64,000 nucleotides of DNA, from assembly GCA_018806915.1 (NCBI GenBank), contig JAGKQI010000015.1, positions 224,487 to 288,486 of the forward strand, written 5' to 3'. The position numbers and the translations under genes were made by a program. A model generated the notes under the pieces. That model ran no database searches. It worked only from the letters and a program-made list of their open reading frames with translations, and was not told the origin of the DNA. This DNA is from Phytophthora colocasiae. Its lineage: Eukaryota; Oomycota; Peronosporomycetes; Peronosporales; Peronosporaceae. Shown one piece after another: positions 34,641 through 46,907 of the stretch. Within the stretch, counting starts at the first letter, position 1, and every line of letters begins with the position of its first letter.

Positions 34641-35047
34641 CGATATCACACTTCGGACTTAGCTCGTGTACTTCCGGAAGCATGACGAGTTGATCCTTCA
34701 AGTGTGACAACATATCACTCCCTTCATGCACATACACAGCTGGTTCCAAGGCGAGCTCTTCCGCATTCAGATGCAGACACCTGACAAACTTCGTTTCCAG
34801 CTTCAGGATGGCCTTCTTCACAACTTCCAGATTAAATTGTCTTCCTGATGGATCCGTTCCAGAATCCTCTTCTGCGTCAGGCAAACCGTCCGGAATCTCG
34901 TCCCTTGGCACATTCTCATGCATGGAGATCGCATCAAAGCACTCGTCACCGTCGGAATCCAGAAAACCATCGCCTTCGGGAACCTGTTGTCTTCCTGAAG
35001 TCTCGTTCGAAATTCCCTCCCGATGTTCATTTACAGTCAATATGCTA

Positions 35048-36290
35048 TCAGGATTCTGAAATTCCGAAACGGCGGCATCTGGAAGTGGGCCTTTCACCTT
35101 TCTGAATATCCTTCGGGGGATCTTGTAGTCGAACCATGCGGACTTCAGAACCACCCCTGGGAGGTCTCATCAAAAGTTTCTTGGGCCAGGGATATTCCGG
35201 CTTCTGGACACTTGGGGGTTGGGAAGCTTGGATCGCCTGAAGGTATCTTCGTTGACGTAATACTTCCTGATAAGAATTGGTGTTCTCGTAGATCAGGACT
35301 TCCCATTCACGATACCTCCGGAGTCCAGGTCTGACGAACCTTCCAAATGGATAGCATCCGTATTCCACAATCTGGGCGACCGGGGTGTTTGTGTCGATCC
35401 AAACATCCTTATCCGAAATATTTACCACCTTCACAGCGACCCCCCAGGACTTCGCCCCATATATCAGCTGCGTCACCCAGCGATCACCTCTGCCAGCCCA
35501 GACTACTTCACGTTGCGGATTGCTCTGCCCGTAACTAATCCGGACGACAGCTTGTTCACCTGGTCCAAGTATCAGGGTTTCCGGACTCCGGACTTCCAAA
35601 CGTAATCCCTTCTTCTGTTGGTCGAAAGTTCTTCCGGAAAGCATAACGTTTTCTTCATCAGGAAGTTGGACCAGTCCTTCACGAATGCACAACCGCACTC
35701 CAGCAGAATACATAAAATCCATCCCAAGCAACACGTCAACACCTTCACCAATATTCGCCACCCAAAGTTCCAGAACGTAAACCACATTCAAACCCAGGTA
35801 AGTTTCACTTCGGTTCGGGCAGTGATGATCGTCGGGACGCCTCCCAATCCGGATACCCGAAGCTGTTTTCCAAAATCCAGCTTGAGTTTGAGTCTACGCG
35901 CAAGATCCAAACTCAGCATGCTCACGGAAGCTCCGGAATCCAGAAGGATGTCTGTCCTGACATTGCTCACTGCACCATGCACCATCGCAACTCTCTTCGA
36001 CGTCTCCGAACGGTGTTCTTCCCACCATTCGTAACTTTCACCAGGCTTCAATCTGAATTCTATTGGAGTGTCATCCCGATTGTCAGGATTCCAATCATCC
36101 GACCTTCCGAAATCATTGTCATCCGGAAGTTTAGAATCTGGAAGGAGAAAGTCGACATCTTGAGTCACAGTCATGCATTGATGGTTAGCTTGTCGTTTCA
36201 ACTCTGGACCAACGTACGCTAAGACACACAATTCTGGGGTTTCTTGAGCCCGGCGCGTTCTGGATCCCCATCCAGCGGGCTTCCTAGTTT
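35048..36290 (-). pseudogene. Element C aspartic protease (one break)
   Basis: DSGA is encoded at 35929-35940 in the frame 35788-36231; the second half is in the frame 35048-35791. The two frames meet near 35800, where this copy has one G fewer in the run before TAAGTTTC. It is otherwise the same as element B. Confidence 0.88.
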
Positions 36291-39200
36291 AACGGTTGTT
36301 CCCCAGAATCTGCATCTCCATCCAGAAGTTTCTTCCGGATAGCAGTCGGTATATCCAAAGCTCCTTGTTGAACGAGACTCTTGAGATCCCGAAGGGCCTC
36401 CAGCTCTTCACAATGTCCATCGTGATACTTGTTGCAGAAATCACACTGACGCATCCGACAGAATCGCACAGGATGGCCCTTCCGATGACAGCGTTCACAC
36501 TCGATATCTGCCCAACAATCCTCCTTGACATGTCCGAAATTGCGGCAGTTCTCACAGTACCTTGCACTGTAATTCGGATTCCGGAAACCTTGGCGTCTGG
36601 AGTCTTGATGCTCCGAAGATTGTTGGTCACCTTGGCGTCCTGAAGGGATCAGGGCCTCCAGCCTCCTCTTGAAGAATCTTGAAGACGGTATCTGAGAGAT
36701 CATCCATGGTCGGGAATCCGGAATCTGGATCGCCAGACTTCGTAGACGCAGATGTTTTCGAGGTTTCCAGAGTCATCTTGTCTTCCTCATCCTGAAAACG
36801 GACGTGTCGGTCAGGATCTTCAGAGTCAGCGTCACTCTGAGCAGTGTATGCTCTTCCGGATCCGGAACGCTTTGGGCGAAACTTCTCACGAGGTACGTTA
36901 TCCGCCCGGAAATCCCGCTTCGGAGGTGGAGTGTCGTAGTCGTCTTCCAAATTCAGTTCTTCATGTTGCTTCAGGACGTACTCGACATCTTCCAAACTCC
37001 GAAGGCGCTGACCTTGGAGGGTAGTCCGAGTCTGGAATCCAGAAGCTTCTTGGTGAAGGCTTTCAGATGCTGCTCACGGAGCTTGGTCGATCCGTCGATC
37101 CGGATACCGGCTCTATCAGCCACCTTGTTCAGGCGGTAATAGAAATCCAAAGGCGTCTCATGCTTCTTCTGAACCATCGTATAGTACCTTTCCGCATCCG
37201 AAGTCCTCGCCTTACAGTAGCGCTCCTTGAAAGCCTTCAGGAATCTTTTCCAGTTGCGACGGACCTTCGGATCCAGATTCGCTCTCCAGTTCCGGACGGC
37301 CGGAGACAACTTGAGCTTCATCTCGTAGATTTTCACGTTATCGGCCCAGCCACCCTGAACGGACATACTCTGGAAGCGTTCAAGCCAGCGCATCCGAGTG
37401 GCAAGCGCCGCCTTCTCATCGAAGTCTTCCAAAGTGCTTGCATTCACGAATGGCTTGAACATGTATGTCATCGTCCCTCCGGACTTGGTCGTCATCACCG
37501 CAGGAGTCTTGTCTTCGAACGAACTGCTATCCGAACTTCCGGAATCCGAAGAACTACTCGATTCAGAACTTGGATCCGAAGAACTTGGATATCCTGAAGG
37601 GGATTTCTTTCTGGAAGTTCCACTCTTCTCACGCTTGGACGTTGAACCCCGCTTCGACGATCCAGACTCCTTGGACGAACGCTTCTTCGAGCCATCCTCA
37701 CCTGAACGCTTCCGGATACCCCGGCTCTCGCTTCCAGACGCCTCTCTCCTTCTGGATGTCGATTCCTTCTTCACCACGAGCGCCTGGGGTGTCGAGGACT
37801 TGGCCACTTGAGCCCTAGGGGTCTTGGATTCACGAGTGACCAGTTGGAGAGCTGCCTCAAGCTGTGCGGCAAAGGCTTCATCTGGATTCCCAACATCTGT
37901 TTTACGAGAACTCAGATGGGATGCACCTCGGGATGCGTTACTGGATACTGGGTACAGAGTCGGATGATGGGACGCACCTGATTCCTGAGAATCATGATTA
38001 CGCCCATCTGTCTCAGCTGCGACAGCGGCCTTGGCAGCCACCGATTTCAGGTCGCGAACTTGGGTAGCCAAAAACTTCTGGACAGCCCTCGCTGCTTCTC
38101 CTTCCTTCTTCCGCGCAGACTCCGAGGCTTCGATTTCTTGCTGAAGCTCCTTCACCTTCGCGCTCTTGGAGGAGCTCGACTTGGCGGCGGAACCTCGAAC
38201 TGCTTCCGGGTGCCGCTTGTGAGATTGGTGTCCGGATGACCGAACCTCCAGATTCTTGACTGTCAAGCGTGAATCCTCGTCAGAGACCAGATCTGGGATC
38301 GCTTCCTTCTTCTGGAAGAGTCTTTGAAACTTGGAATCCAGAAGGCGTTCAAGCTTCGCATCCAGATCGCTTGACATCCTCTCCAGCGCAGACCCTTGCT
38401 GATCTTCGATCCTGGCCATGACCTTCTGAAGTTGGAACATGGTGTTCAGGGCAACTTGCGTGGATCCAGAACTGGCGGACTTCGAAGAGCGCTCAGACCT
38501 TGCTGAAGTTTCTGGAACTTCACGATCCCAACTCCCAGACTTCTGAATGCCTCGTGATCGGGATGCGTCTACAGCCTGGGATTCCTGAAGCATTTCTCGC
38601 CTCCTTGAAGATGACTTTGTACGCTTCTTCCTGGGCTTCTCGCGATTCAAGTCTGATCCCTGCGGGACGTCTTGATCTTCGGCATCCGGATTCCTGTGGG
38701 AAATCTGGAAAGCGATTCCAGAATCCATCGGCGTAGCACTTCCAGATCCCCGTGCGGTCATCGCCATCGGCCTGAAGGCGGAGAATGGCATATGCGTTTC
38801 TGCACTTCTGCTCATCCCGAATCCAGAAGAATCCGAGGTGCTCTCTCTGGAAGTCCGAGTTCCGGAAGTCGCACTCGCCATTGACTCACTTGATCCTCCG
38901 GAAGTCTCGAACATACTGGAGGTACGTGCCGAATTCGTCCTATGAGAAAGACTATGGAACGAAGACATGTGACTTCCGGATTCCAGATCCGCTTCCAGAT
39001 TCCGGACTAGCGAAGATGGCACAGACTGCAGGGATGAGGGCGACGGCGACGGGATTGACGACGGCGGTGGCCGAGGCCTTACACGTTGCACTCGCTTCGG
39101 CCGGATTTCCTGATAGGTGGGTCCGCGAGGACTCCGAACCTTCCGGAATCCAGATGCCTTCAGTTGTCTAGTGAAGTCTCGTCCCAGCAGAGATACCTCG

Positions 39201-40555
39201 TAATCCGACATGAATACACCTTCACCCTGAAATTGGGCTTCCGGATGTACTTGACAAAGTCGTTTCCCTTCCAGTTGTCATCAGGATCTGGGCGTACTCC
39301 TGAGCTCGCGTCACTAGTTGTCTCCATTCGATCATCTCCACGACCAATAGCTGCAACATTTCCCCAACAACTTGCCGAACCAGATCCGGATGCACTTTGA
39401 AAACTCGCGTCCGGAACCATCCAGGCACCAAATTCACAAATCCAAATAGAAAAGCATTGTCTGCAGGACTGCGATGCATTCACGAGGCGAAAACTCCTTC
39501 GGCGGGATCATGGCACCCTGAAGATCTTGTGCCCTTCCAAATGACCGACGTTGAATCTGGAGTTCTGAAATCCAGGCGTCCGTCTGAGCCGGCATCAACA
39601 TCCGGCGGTTCAGGTGTTCCGAAGTCATCAAGGCAGCCTGAATGAAACCTTCAGGATTCAGGTATAGTGGCGGCCAATCATATCCGACATCAGATGCGAA
39701 GCTCCTTTCGGAGTTGTCACGTTCCCAACGCCTCACTTGTTCAGCCACATATGCCTTCATCTGGATTCCGCTCATCTGGACTTCCGGCGTCCCCGGCGGT
39801 GCTTCCGGAGATTCTTCCATTCTGGAATCCGGAAAACCAAACCTGGCAGCTTCTTGACGAGGCGCTTCTGGGGGCGCCGAGAACGGCGGCTCATCAGGAT
39901 ACAATGTTGGCATCCGGATTTCCGGAATCACTGGCGAAGACATGTTGGTATCCTCAAGCACAGTTTCTTCCTGAACCGGCGACAACGGGCGAGCTTCCTG
40001 CTTCACTCGTGGCGACTCTTCTCGAACATCAGGTTCGGCATCTAGATTCGCACCTTCCGGAGGAGAGTCCTGACCTCCATCCTCCGTAGGGTCTTCGATC
40101 TCGACAGCATCATCTCCCGACGCTTCTCTTCCAGAATCTTCAGCATCACTTTCGACGACCTCAGACTCCTCACCAGCCGTGAACTCCTCCAGACCGTACT
40201 CGTTCTCGGCTTCCACATCCGGATCACCTTCCGATCCGGACTCTTCTGCATCCGGATCCTGTTCAGGGTCATCGTCTCCTTCCGAAATCTCTTCCGAATC
40301 ACTTCCATCCAGACTTGCGTGGTGCGCTTCCTGAACGGAGGATTCAGATTCTTCTTCCAGATGATCCGACGACTCCTTCGCCTCTTGGGCAGCCTTTCGC
40401 TTCGCAGCGTTGGCCTGACGAGCTTTCTTCATGATAGTATCCAAATCCTCATGCTCTTCAGGCTGCTGCCCCTTCAACCGACGCGACGATCTAGATGCCA
40501 TTCCGCTTCCAGAATCCGCGTCTCCTCCTCTGCGTGCGCTTTCACTTCCAACCAT
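36284..40555 (-). pseudogene. Element C Gag with CCHC knuckles
   Basis: Start ATG at 40555 (MVGSES) or 40501 (MASRSS). The N-terminal 370 codons are in one frame, which ends near 39434 because of a 7-nt deletion near 39450 relative to element A. A 746-codon frame (36971-39211) then carries the Ser-rich middle and the intact Gag core (about 37120-37470). The three Cys/His clusters lie at 36410-36556. The acidic N terminus is slightly shorter than in A because of small in-frame deletions near 40258. Confidence 0.88.
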
Positions 40556-40651
40556 CACAACTACGATCAGAAAGTTAGTTAGCACTCAGAACCCCTGAAA
40601 CTAATCAAAAAAAGAAAAATATAAAAATAACTCGGTAAAACCCTTTCGGTA

Positions 40652-40673
40652 TCGAATCCGGGCACGCGCACCA
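40652..40673 (-). other. Primer-binding site, element C
   Basis: The same site as in the other copies with one substitution (ATCCGGGCAC instead of ATCCAGGCAC), two bases from LTR 40676-42269. Confidence 0.83.
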
Positions 40674-40675
40674 GC

Positions 40676-42269
40676 TGTGACGAGGTGGGTGAACACTTTC
40701 CGGACTTTCTGAAAGAAAAACCCGGTCGCCCAGAACGTATAGCTGGTGGCCAGTCCGATTCTGGAAGGAAACTTCCAGATGACACTTGAGAACTGGGGTC
40801 AGTCTCTACCTTCCGGGATCCAAATGGGTATCCGGAAGGCGGAGTTGGCGTGTGACCTTGTGGTTATCCTCCTTGGTGTCGTTTGTCTTCGAGTATCCGA
40901 AGGGTATCACCAGGTGAGTTACTTTCAGGTGTGATCAGATCCAAAGATCCAAAGTACCAAAAGTACTTCCAAATGCAGTTGGTTTTCTGGAAGGCAAAAG
41001 ACTATTAGCAGAGTCCTCTTCCAACAGTTAACCAATACAATACAGAGAGTTAATATGCAAAACACGCAGCCGCTCTTATTCTTTGTGGCCCTCGAGCGGT
41101 GGGCACTCCCAATGCCAGTCGACGGGGTCTACTTCCGGAACACTGACTCAGTTCCGGGACCCTAACAAGCGCACCACTTCCGGATAACCACTTGGTTTCC
41201 GGAAGACAATATCAAGATCAGGATATCCAGATGCCTGTATATCCAAATATCCAAAATCCAAATGCAATCTAGACTAGGAATCCAGATGCAAACGTCCAAT
41301 CACACAGTAGTTAATTCAATACAGTTCCAAGGGGCCAACTACTAACAACCTCCCAAAACGCAGTTATAATATGAAATGTGAATCCGGAATCCGGATTCCA
41401 ACTGGAATATGAAATAGGAAGATCCCTTCCGGATGCGCCGCCGGATCACTTACCCAACTTGGTCTCGAACCTTTGGTGGAGAGTCCCGCGGCGATGTACG
41501 CAGTCGACGCGGCCGTACGCTGGCTCAGCTAACTCGAAGCCCTCTGACAAGAGGCTGGTCCGCAGTGCTTTGCAGTATCTTCCAGGAAAACCTTCCAGAA
41601 GACCACTTGCGCCCTTGGTGGCAAATTGAACTCTCTGTTATTTATATACAAGTCTTCTGCTAAAGATTCTGCTAACATCTTGTTTTCACTATAGGAAGCG
41701 CACACTCATCAGGAGGCGCGTGTCTCTGGCGCGGAACCCCGAAGAATTCCCGGCTGGTGCCGAACACATCCTGGTCGGTCGTCTTGGTCGGTCGGTCTTG
41801 ACTTGGCTTGAGTATACTCCGAACCTCAATGTCCATACTGGGTACAAATCAGGCAGGGTCCGGACGCCCTTGGTCATCTGGATTCCCGATCCTTGGAATC
41901 CGGAAGTCCTCAGTTCAGCACTGGAAGCATGTATCCGGAATACACTTGGTCTGTGTATGGGCGACTGGATTCTTGAGCCCTTAGCCCTGACTGGGATGGC
42001 ATCCAGATTCCCGAAATCTGGATCTGGATTCCGGAAGTACGCACCAGGAATTCACTTGGGCACCACATGGTGGACTTGATTCCTGAATAGTGGACTCGAT
42101 CATGGTCGGGCATCCGGATTCTGGAAGTCCGGAAGTCCTAAAGCAATAAGGTGAAAATGTGTTCCACAGCTCAGTCCCAGGTACTCGATGCCTCAGCCAA
42201 TCACCTCTCGACATATTGGGTGGCTCTGGGAGGCGGTGTCCAGATAGAAAATTTGAATCCACAGCTTCA
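40676..42269 (-). repeat. Outer 5' LTR of the array
   Basis: A 1,594-bp LTR with TG...CA ends. Homology to the other LTRs stops at CAGCTTCA; the next bases (TTAATCGG) start LINE sequence. The target-site duplication partner would be left of the window, so it cannot be checked here. Confidence 0.93.
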
Positions 42270-44414
42270 TTAATCGGAGACGTCCTGCAGCTCAGGTACA
42301 GCGGTGACTGCGATCACCTCATGACGGCACCAACAGGACAGCGAGGAAAATGGAGGAAGTCATTACGGGCTACGGGCAAACCATGGGTGGAGTCTTTTTT
42401 CAGGGAGAGGACAGAGCCGGTAGCCGATTCAGAGTCACAATTGAGCGAACTCAGGAAAGGGCTGCGGTATAATGCAGGGATGGTCACGCAATGGACTTCA
42501 AAGGGGTTAGTGCTTCGTTGCTATGGAGACGCGAAAGAGAGGTTGATAAGTAAGAAGAGGAGGAGGAGGCAAGAAGCTGGGGAGTGCTCGATGGCGGCCA
42601 TCCGACTGGTGCAGTTGCAAAGTATGTGGGTGGGAAACTCGCAAGGGCATCGGGGGAAGTGGACAGACTATAAAGACATATTCCCAAGAACGCAGGGCTT
42701 CACGCTTGGGGATTTGATTGACATCACCCACGAGGACGATGGAGCACTGCTGATGTGCCCCAAGACACACGTCATGCCATTGGAGAGCAGGATGGCTCAC
42801 CAATTCAGAGATATCTGTTTGTGCATCCTGACCAACTACCCGGAGCTGGCAGGGGCCCAACGGGATGAAGCGCTATTGACAGTGGTGCACAAACTGGAAG
42901 ATCAGCATCACGTGTTTGAGGCAGGAGCAGGATCTAAGCCCACGATCGAGCATTCGTGGGGTTTCAGCGGCCAACAAATTGATTGGGCGGTGGACAAGCA
43001 GACGGCAGCGGAGGCGGTAGCGGCTTTCCTGAAGGTGGACGCAAGGACGGTGAGCGTGGCACCGCACCCGAGGTGGAGTAAGATGATGCCCCTATGGGTC
43101 GGGAAGAGAAGGTGGACACAATCACGCAGAAGTTATAAACAGCTGATCAATAGGGTAGTGGCCAAGGAAGCGAGGGCAGTCCACAAACGGATAAGAGGCA
43201 AGATGTACGACCAGAATGCAGCGGTGGCGAGCGCATTAGACAAGCTAGCATGGAGGAAAATTCATCGGATGGAAGGAGCATCGGCATATCATAGGCAGAA
43301 CATGTACAGACTAAAGATGAACCGTCTCAGAGCATGGGCCGGCGAGGAGGAGGGTATGCACTGTCAGGCGCCGAGTTGCGCACACTCGAGTGAGGGTGGA
43401 ACGATACACCTAGCATGGGAATGCCCAGATGCACAGCGATATTGGACGGTGTGGCTGGATGCATGGAGGTGGGGTGATAGCACGTCGAGGCAAGACAAGG
43501 GTGCGCCGATTCAAGACATTTTTGGACTGAGGCTGTCCAAAATGCCGGAGTGGTTGGTAAGATGGGGTGTAGATATGGGATTGCAGGACTGGGTGAAGCT
43601 CCATCAAACCGCAGACGAAATGTGGGCATTGGGAGTTGCGGTGACGGTGACAGCAATCTGGCGTTGGAATGTAGATCGGATTCACCCTGGAGGTGGAACA
43701 CCTCGACAGTTGGCCGAGGCTATTGGGTTATGGAGAATCGCGATGAAGGAGGCGTACGAGCGGTACAGACTGACACTCTTTCCGATCACAGCCGACTCTA
43801 TTGACAGGATCAAGGTGGCGGCCGCCATCACAGAGCAATTGGACCAACACAGCAAGACTTCAAGTGGAGACGATTCCGGACGAATTTGTACGTGTGGCGT
43901 TCTTCGACGGGGATCACGGGGTAATCCAGGTCCAGGTGGTAGTGGCAGCGTGGTCATCAAGATAGGCGGCGGCGGCAAGGCAACAATCGAATGGGCAGCG
44001 GCGACGGCTCTCGGCGGGGCGACCATGACGAATAACGTTGCGGAATTTATCGGCTTGCATCGATTGCTAACTCACGCGGTCAGTAAGGGGTGGAGGAAGA
44101 TACATGTGGTCGGTGATAGCATGATGGTTATTCGAATGATGATCAGCAAAACGCCACCGAAATCAAAGAAGCTTAAGCATTGGTATCAGGCAGTCAGCAA
44201 GCTAGCAGATATGTGTGCGGTGGGATCGTGGAGCCATCACTATAGTGCGCACAACAAGATGGCTGATTGGTTGGCCAACGAGGCCATGGACAGAAGGACG
44301 AGCGTTATGGTCACGTTTACAGACGACGGAGCTACCCATCGGTTACAGGAAGGGATTGTCGAGAGGATGGAGGGGGATGTAAGTAAGTGGTTGGCTGACA
44401 GAAAGCAAGAGTAG
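42270..44414 (+). pseudogene. LINE ORF2 C-terminal part: Cys/His motif and RNase H
   Basis: The frame is open from the LTR edge to the stop at 44414, about 714 codons. There is no ATG of its own; upstream codons are LTR. The middle has Arg/Trp-rich RT-thumb-like sequence, then a CX5C...HX4C motif (HCQAPSCAHS to HLAWECPDAQRYW) at about 43355-43440, typical of the zinc-binding region after LINE reverse transcriptases. The C-terminal RNase H at about 43890-44290 has GSRGNPG, AEFIGLHRLL, VVGDSMMVIRMM and HNKMADWLANEA. The first catalytic Asp (FFDG, 43906-43908) is readable only in the next frame, so two compensating shifts lie near 43850 and 43909-43912. It resembles L1-type elements with an acquired RNase H. 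Confidence 0.85.
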
Positions 44415-44565
44415 AGGGAGGAGTAACGGGGATGTGAAGCGTGTAGTAGATGAGATGAGGAGGACTCGTACGGACATTGCAGCCGGACGGGGATGGTAAT
44501 TAGAGTTCACTTCCAGAGATGGAAACAGTAACACAATATACCTTACCAAACAAACAAAAAAAAAA
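42270..44565 (+). mobile_element. 3' part of a LINE interrupted by the LTR array
   Basis: A plus-strand non-LTR retrotransposon remnant: the C-terminal part of ORF2, a 3' UTR of about 130 bp, and an A-rich end at 44548-44565 with ten A residues at 44556-44565. Its 5' part (endonuclease and RT catalytic domains) is missing. It should lie on the far side of the LTR array if the array inserted into it. Confidence 0.85.
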
Positions 44566-44763
44566 TGTATTAGTACAGTAGAATAATTCTCCAAGGTGAA
44601 GATGACATGTACGACGACAAGTGCTGATAAAGCGATGGACAACCGATTTGTTTCTTTCGTGCCGTCTCGAGAAATTCTTGAGGTTGCTCACTGTCTGTGT
44701 CGAATTTTCGTGTCTTTTCCTCACTGTGGATTTGGGATGAAGTTTTACAAAAGAAGACGTCTT

Positions 44764-46907
44764 TCATCTATCGATTGCGTAAAGTTCGTCAATATACGCT
44801 AGTGGGAAGTCCGAATTCAGGTCCACCACTGAGCGAGGTCCACAATGAACATTAGAAGGCTGGAATTCCGCTGCTACTTGAGCACAATAAGGGGTTCCGC
44901 GCATGTAGCTCCTCTTTAGAACTTGCGTCCCAACCCACGCAGGTAGAGCGGTTAAATTCGTCTCTTGAAGATCCAAACGAATGATGAAACTCGTGGAGGA
45001 TCCCAACGTCGGTGGTAATTCTTTCAAAGAGTTTCCAGTCAGTGACAACTCTGGAATCGTCAGGGCTGGTGGCATATCGGATAGTTGAGGGATCGTCTCG
45101 ATTCGATTCCCTTTAAGCGATAAAGTGTAGACCTGGAGCGACAAGAGCGACGCTGGGATCTCCGTCATCTCGCCGTATTCAAACGCTACCACTGCCATCG
45201 GGTGCCAACGGGACGGTAAATCGACTGGGATGGATTTCAGATCCGTCACACAGAACATAACACTCAGTAAGGAGGCCGGGAGCGGCTCCAATAATCCGGC
45301 AGGGAAACCTAAGGGGAACTTCGTGCGTGATATTGCAGTGAAAAACAGTCGCGGGTGGGCTGTAGCTGTGATGGAGTTGGCATTCGTCCCCCACTCGACA
45401 ACTGTGGAGTTGTAAATGTGAAAGACCATTAAGTTGCTGAACTGCTGGATGGCTGGAGGCACGTGAAGACTTGGACAGTGGGCGAACGTCAGTGTTGCAA
45501 GTGCTTTTTCATCGATAGAAGCGAACAGAGTGTCATCTGAGATTCAATTCCTCTCGAATGGCAATTGATCACCAGACTGACACAAGATGAACTACTCGCA
45601 AACCACGGACGAGTAAATCCCCGGCAGCCCTGGACAGACGTCAGGTGTGATTCTATGGCTGCACCCCATAGACCCAGAATTATTTTCACTGCTTTGTGGG
45701 CGTTCGCTCCGTGTTTTGAGCGTTGTAGTCTCCACGACGCCACTTTTGTCAACGTGGATGGTTTTGTGTCTGGGTTTGGTAATTTTCCTTCTGATCTGGC
45801 ACTAAGACTTTGACTGGTAATGGAACTGTCATCCACCCACCGTCGAGGTGCCTTGGAAACTGCAACAGAAGCCGATGAAGTCGACGAACGAGTAAGTAGC
45901 GAACCAATAGTGACGAGGGACATGTAGATAGCGAAATGAGGGAAGACTTTGGCGGCAAAATCGGTCAAACTGGAGGCAAAAGTCAGCTGAAACTCGAGCA
46001 CCAGCCTCGTGACGAACACCGGATCGTAGAGCTGATCTGGGTCTTTGAAGCTTGAGTTAGTAGTGTCCATCGCGTCTGCGTACGGAGCGACCAACAAACA
46101 CGGGACGATAACGCTGATGGCGATACAAATGGCTGCGTCAGCTGATAACGCAACGACACGTTCCAGCGCTGGTTTTGAACCTAGGAAAAGCTGTACAGCC
46201 AATGTCGACCAGCAGTTGGCCAACAACAAGGACACTAACAGTGTATTGAGCCATACACGAGGCAGAAAGCGACTGAACTGGTAGGCTTGATACGTCTGTG
46301 TCGATAATTCTAGCAATTCCCGCAGGACGAAAACAGTGAGGAAATGCTCGCTTTCCACTCCGAATAGTCCGTTATTGGAGAAAAGACCCATCCATAGTCG
46401 TCTTGCAGGTTGTAATAAGGTCTTGATGCGGTGGCGATACTCTGCTACAATTCCTCTATTAGTACGTTGGCTCTGATGTCTCGGTGACGCTGTCTTCTTG
46501 TGTATTATGGTTCGAGTGAAAGCGAGTTGATATTCGCGAATGGAGCAGTAAATGAGTGTTAAGATCCGACTCAAATGGAGGAAATACATTGCTGCGAACA
46601 CCAGAGCGTATAGTTCGTAGTGCTCGTTACCCTTTTCAGGAGCCCAAAGATGCACGTAGTAGCCCATTATCGGATCCGTGAGGTAGTAATACGTAGCTGC
46701 GAAGATGAGAAGAAACATCGCACAGAGTGAGTGTGCACTGATAACGAGAAACCATGCCAGTCGAAACATTCCAGGCTTTAGCTGGAGGTGCAAACCCTCT
46801 TCGATTCGAGAGTGTCTTCGACGAGAACTTTCATTTGTTGGAGCTGCAATACTGATCACAGGGATTGGACCGATAGACGCTTGCCTCGACGATAGTAGCC
46901 GCTGCAT
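44764..46907 (-). pseudogene. Multi-pass membrane protein with C-terminal leucine-rich repeats, one frameshift
   Basis: A host gene from the ATG at 46907 (MQRLLSS) to the stop at 44764. The first 472-codon frame has about five hydrophobic segments: around residues 50-75, 95-120, 210-235, 245-275 and 320-340. A Ser-rich linker follows, then a Cys-containing segment (LGLWGAAIESHL, then CSVSL-like Cys spacing). The second frame from about 45540 continues with repeats such as LSLKGNRIETIPQL, LSLTGNSLKELPPTL and LDLQETNLTALPAWV, which are leucine-rich repeats. The junction needs a one-base shift near 45535-45550. I recall similar membrane-LRR families in Phytophthora, but have no named function. 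A receptor or scaffold role is possible. Confidence 0.72.

Larger units (their letters stand above)
25441..42269 (-). mobile_element. Element C: complete giant Ty3/Gypsy element with both LTRs
   Basis: The only copy with two full LTRs in the window: 3' LTR 25441-27042 and 5' LTR 40676-42269. The whole element is about 16.8 kb with 13.6 kb internal. It lacks the 46-bp duplication seen in A and B, so its protease-RT linker and the start of RT are in one open frame (33985-35154). Its 5' LTR abuts unrelated LINE DNA at 42270, marking the outer edge of the array. Confidence 0.94.

Noticed and set aside
42159..42269. N-terminal 37 residues of the 751-codon LINE frame
   Set aside because: These codons are in the LTR of element C. 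The open frame crosses the insertion boundary by chance.
44343..44802. Small ORFs around the LINE 3' end
   Set aside because: They overlap the LINE stop, its 3' UTR and A-tail, and have no family resemblance.
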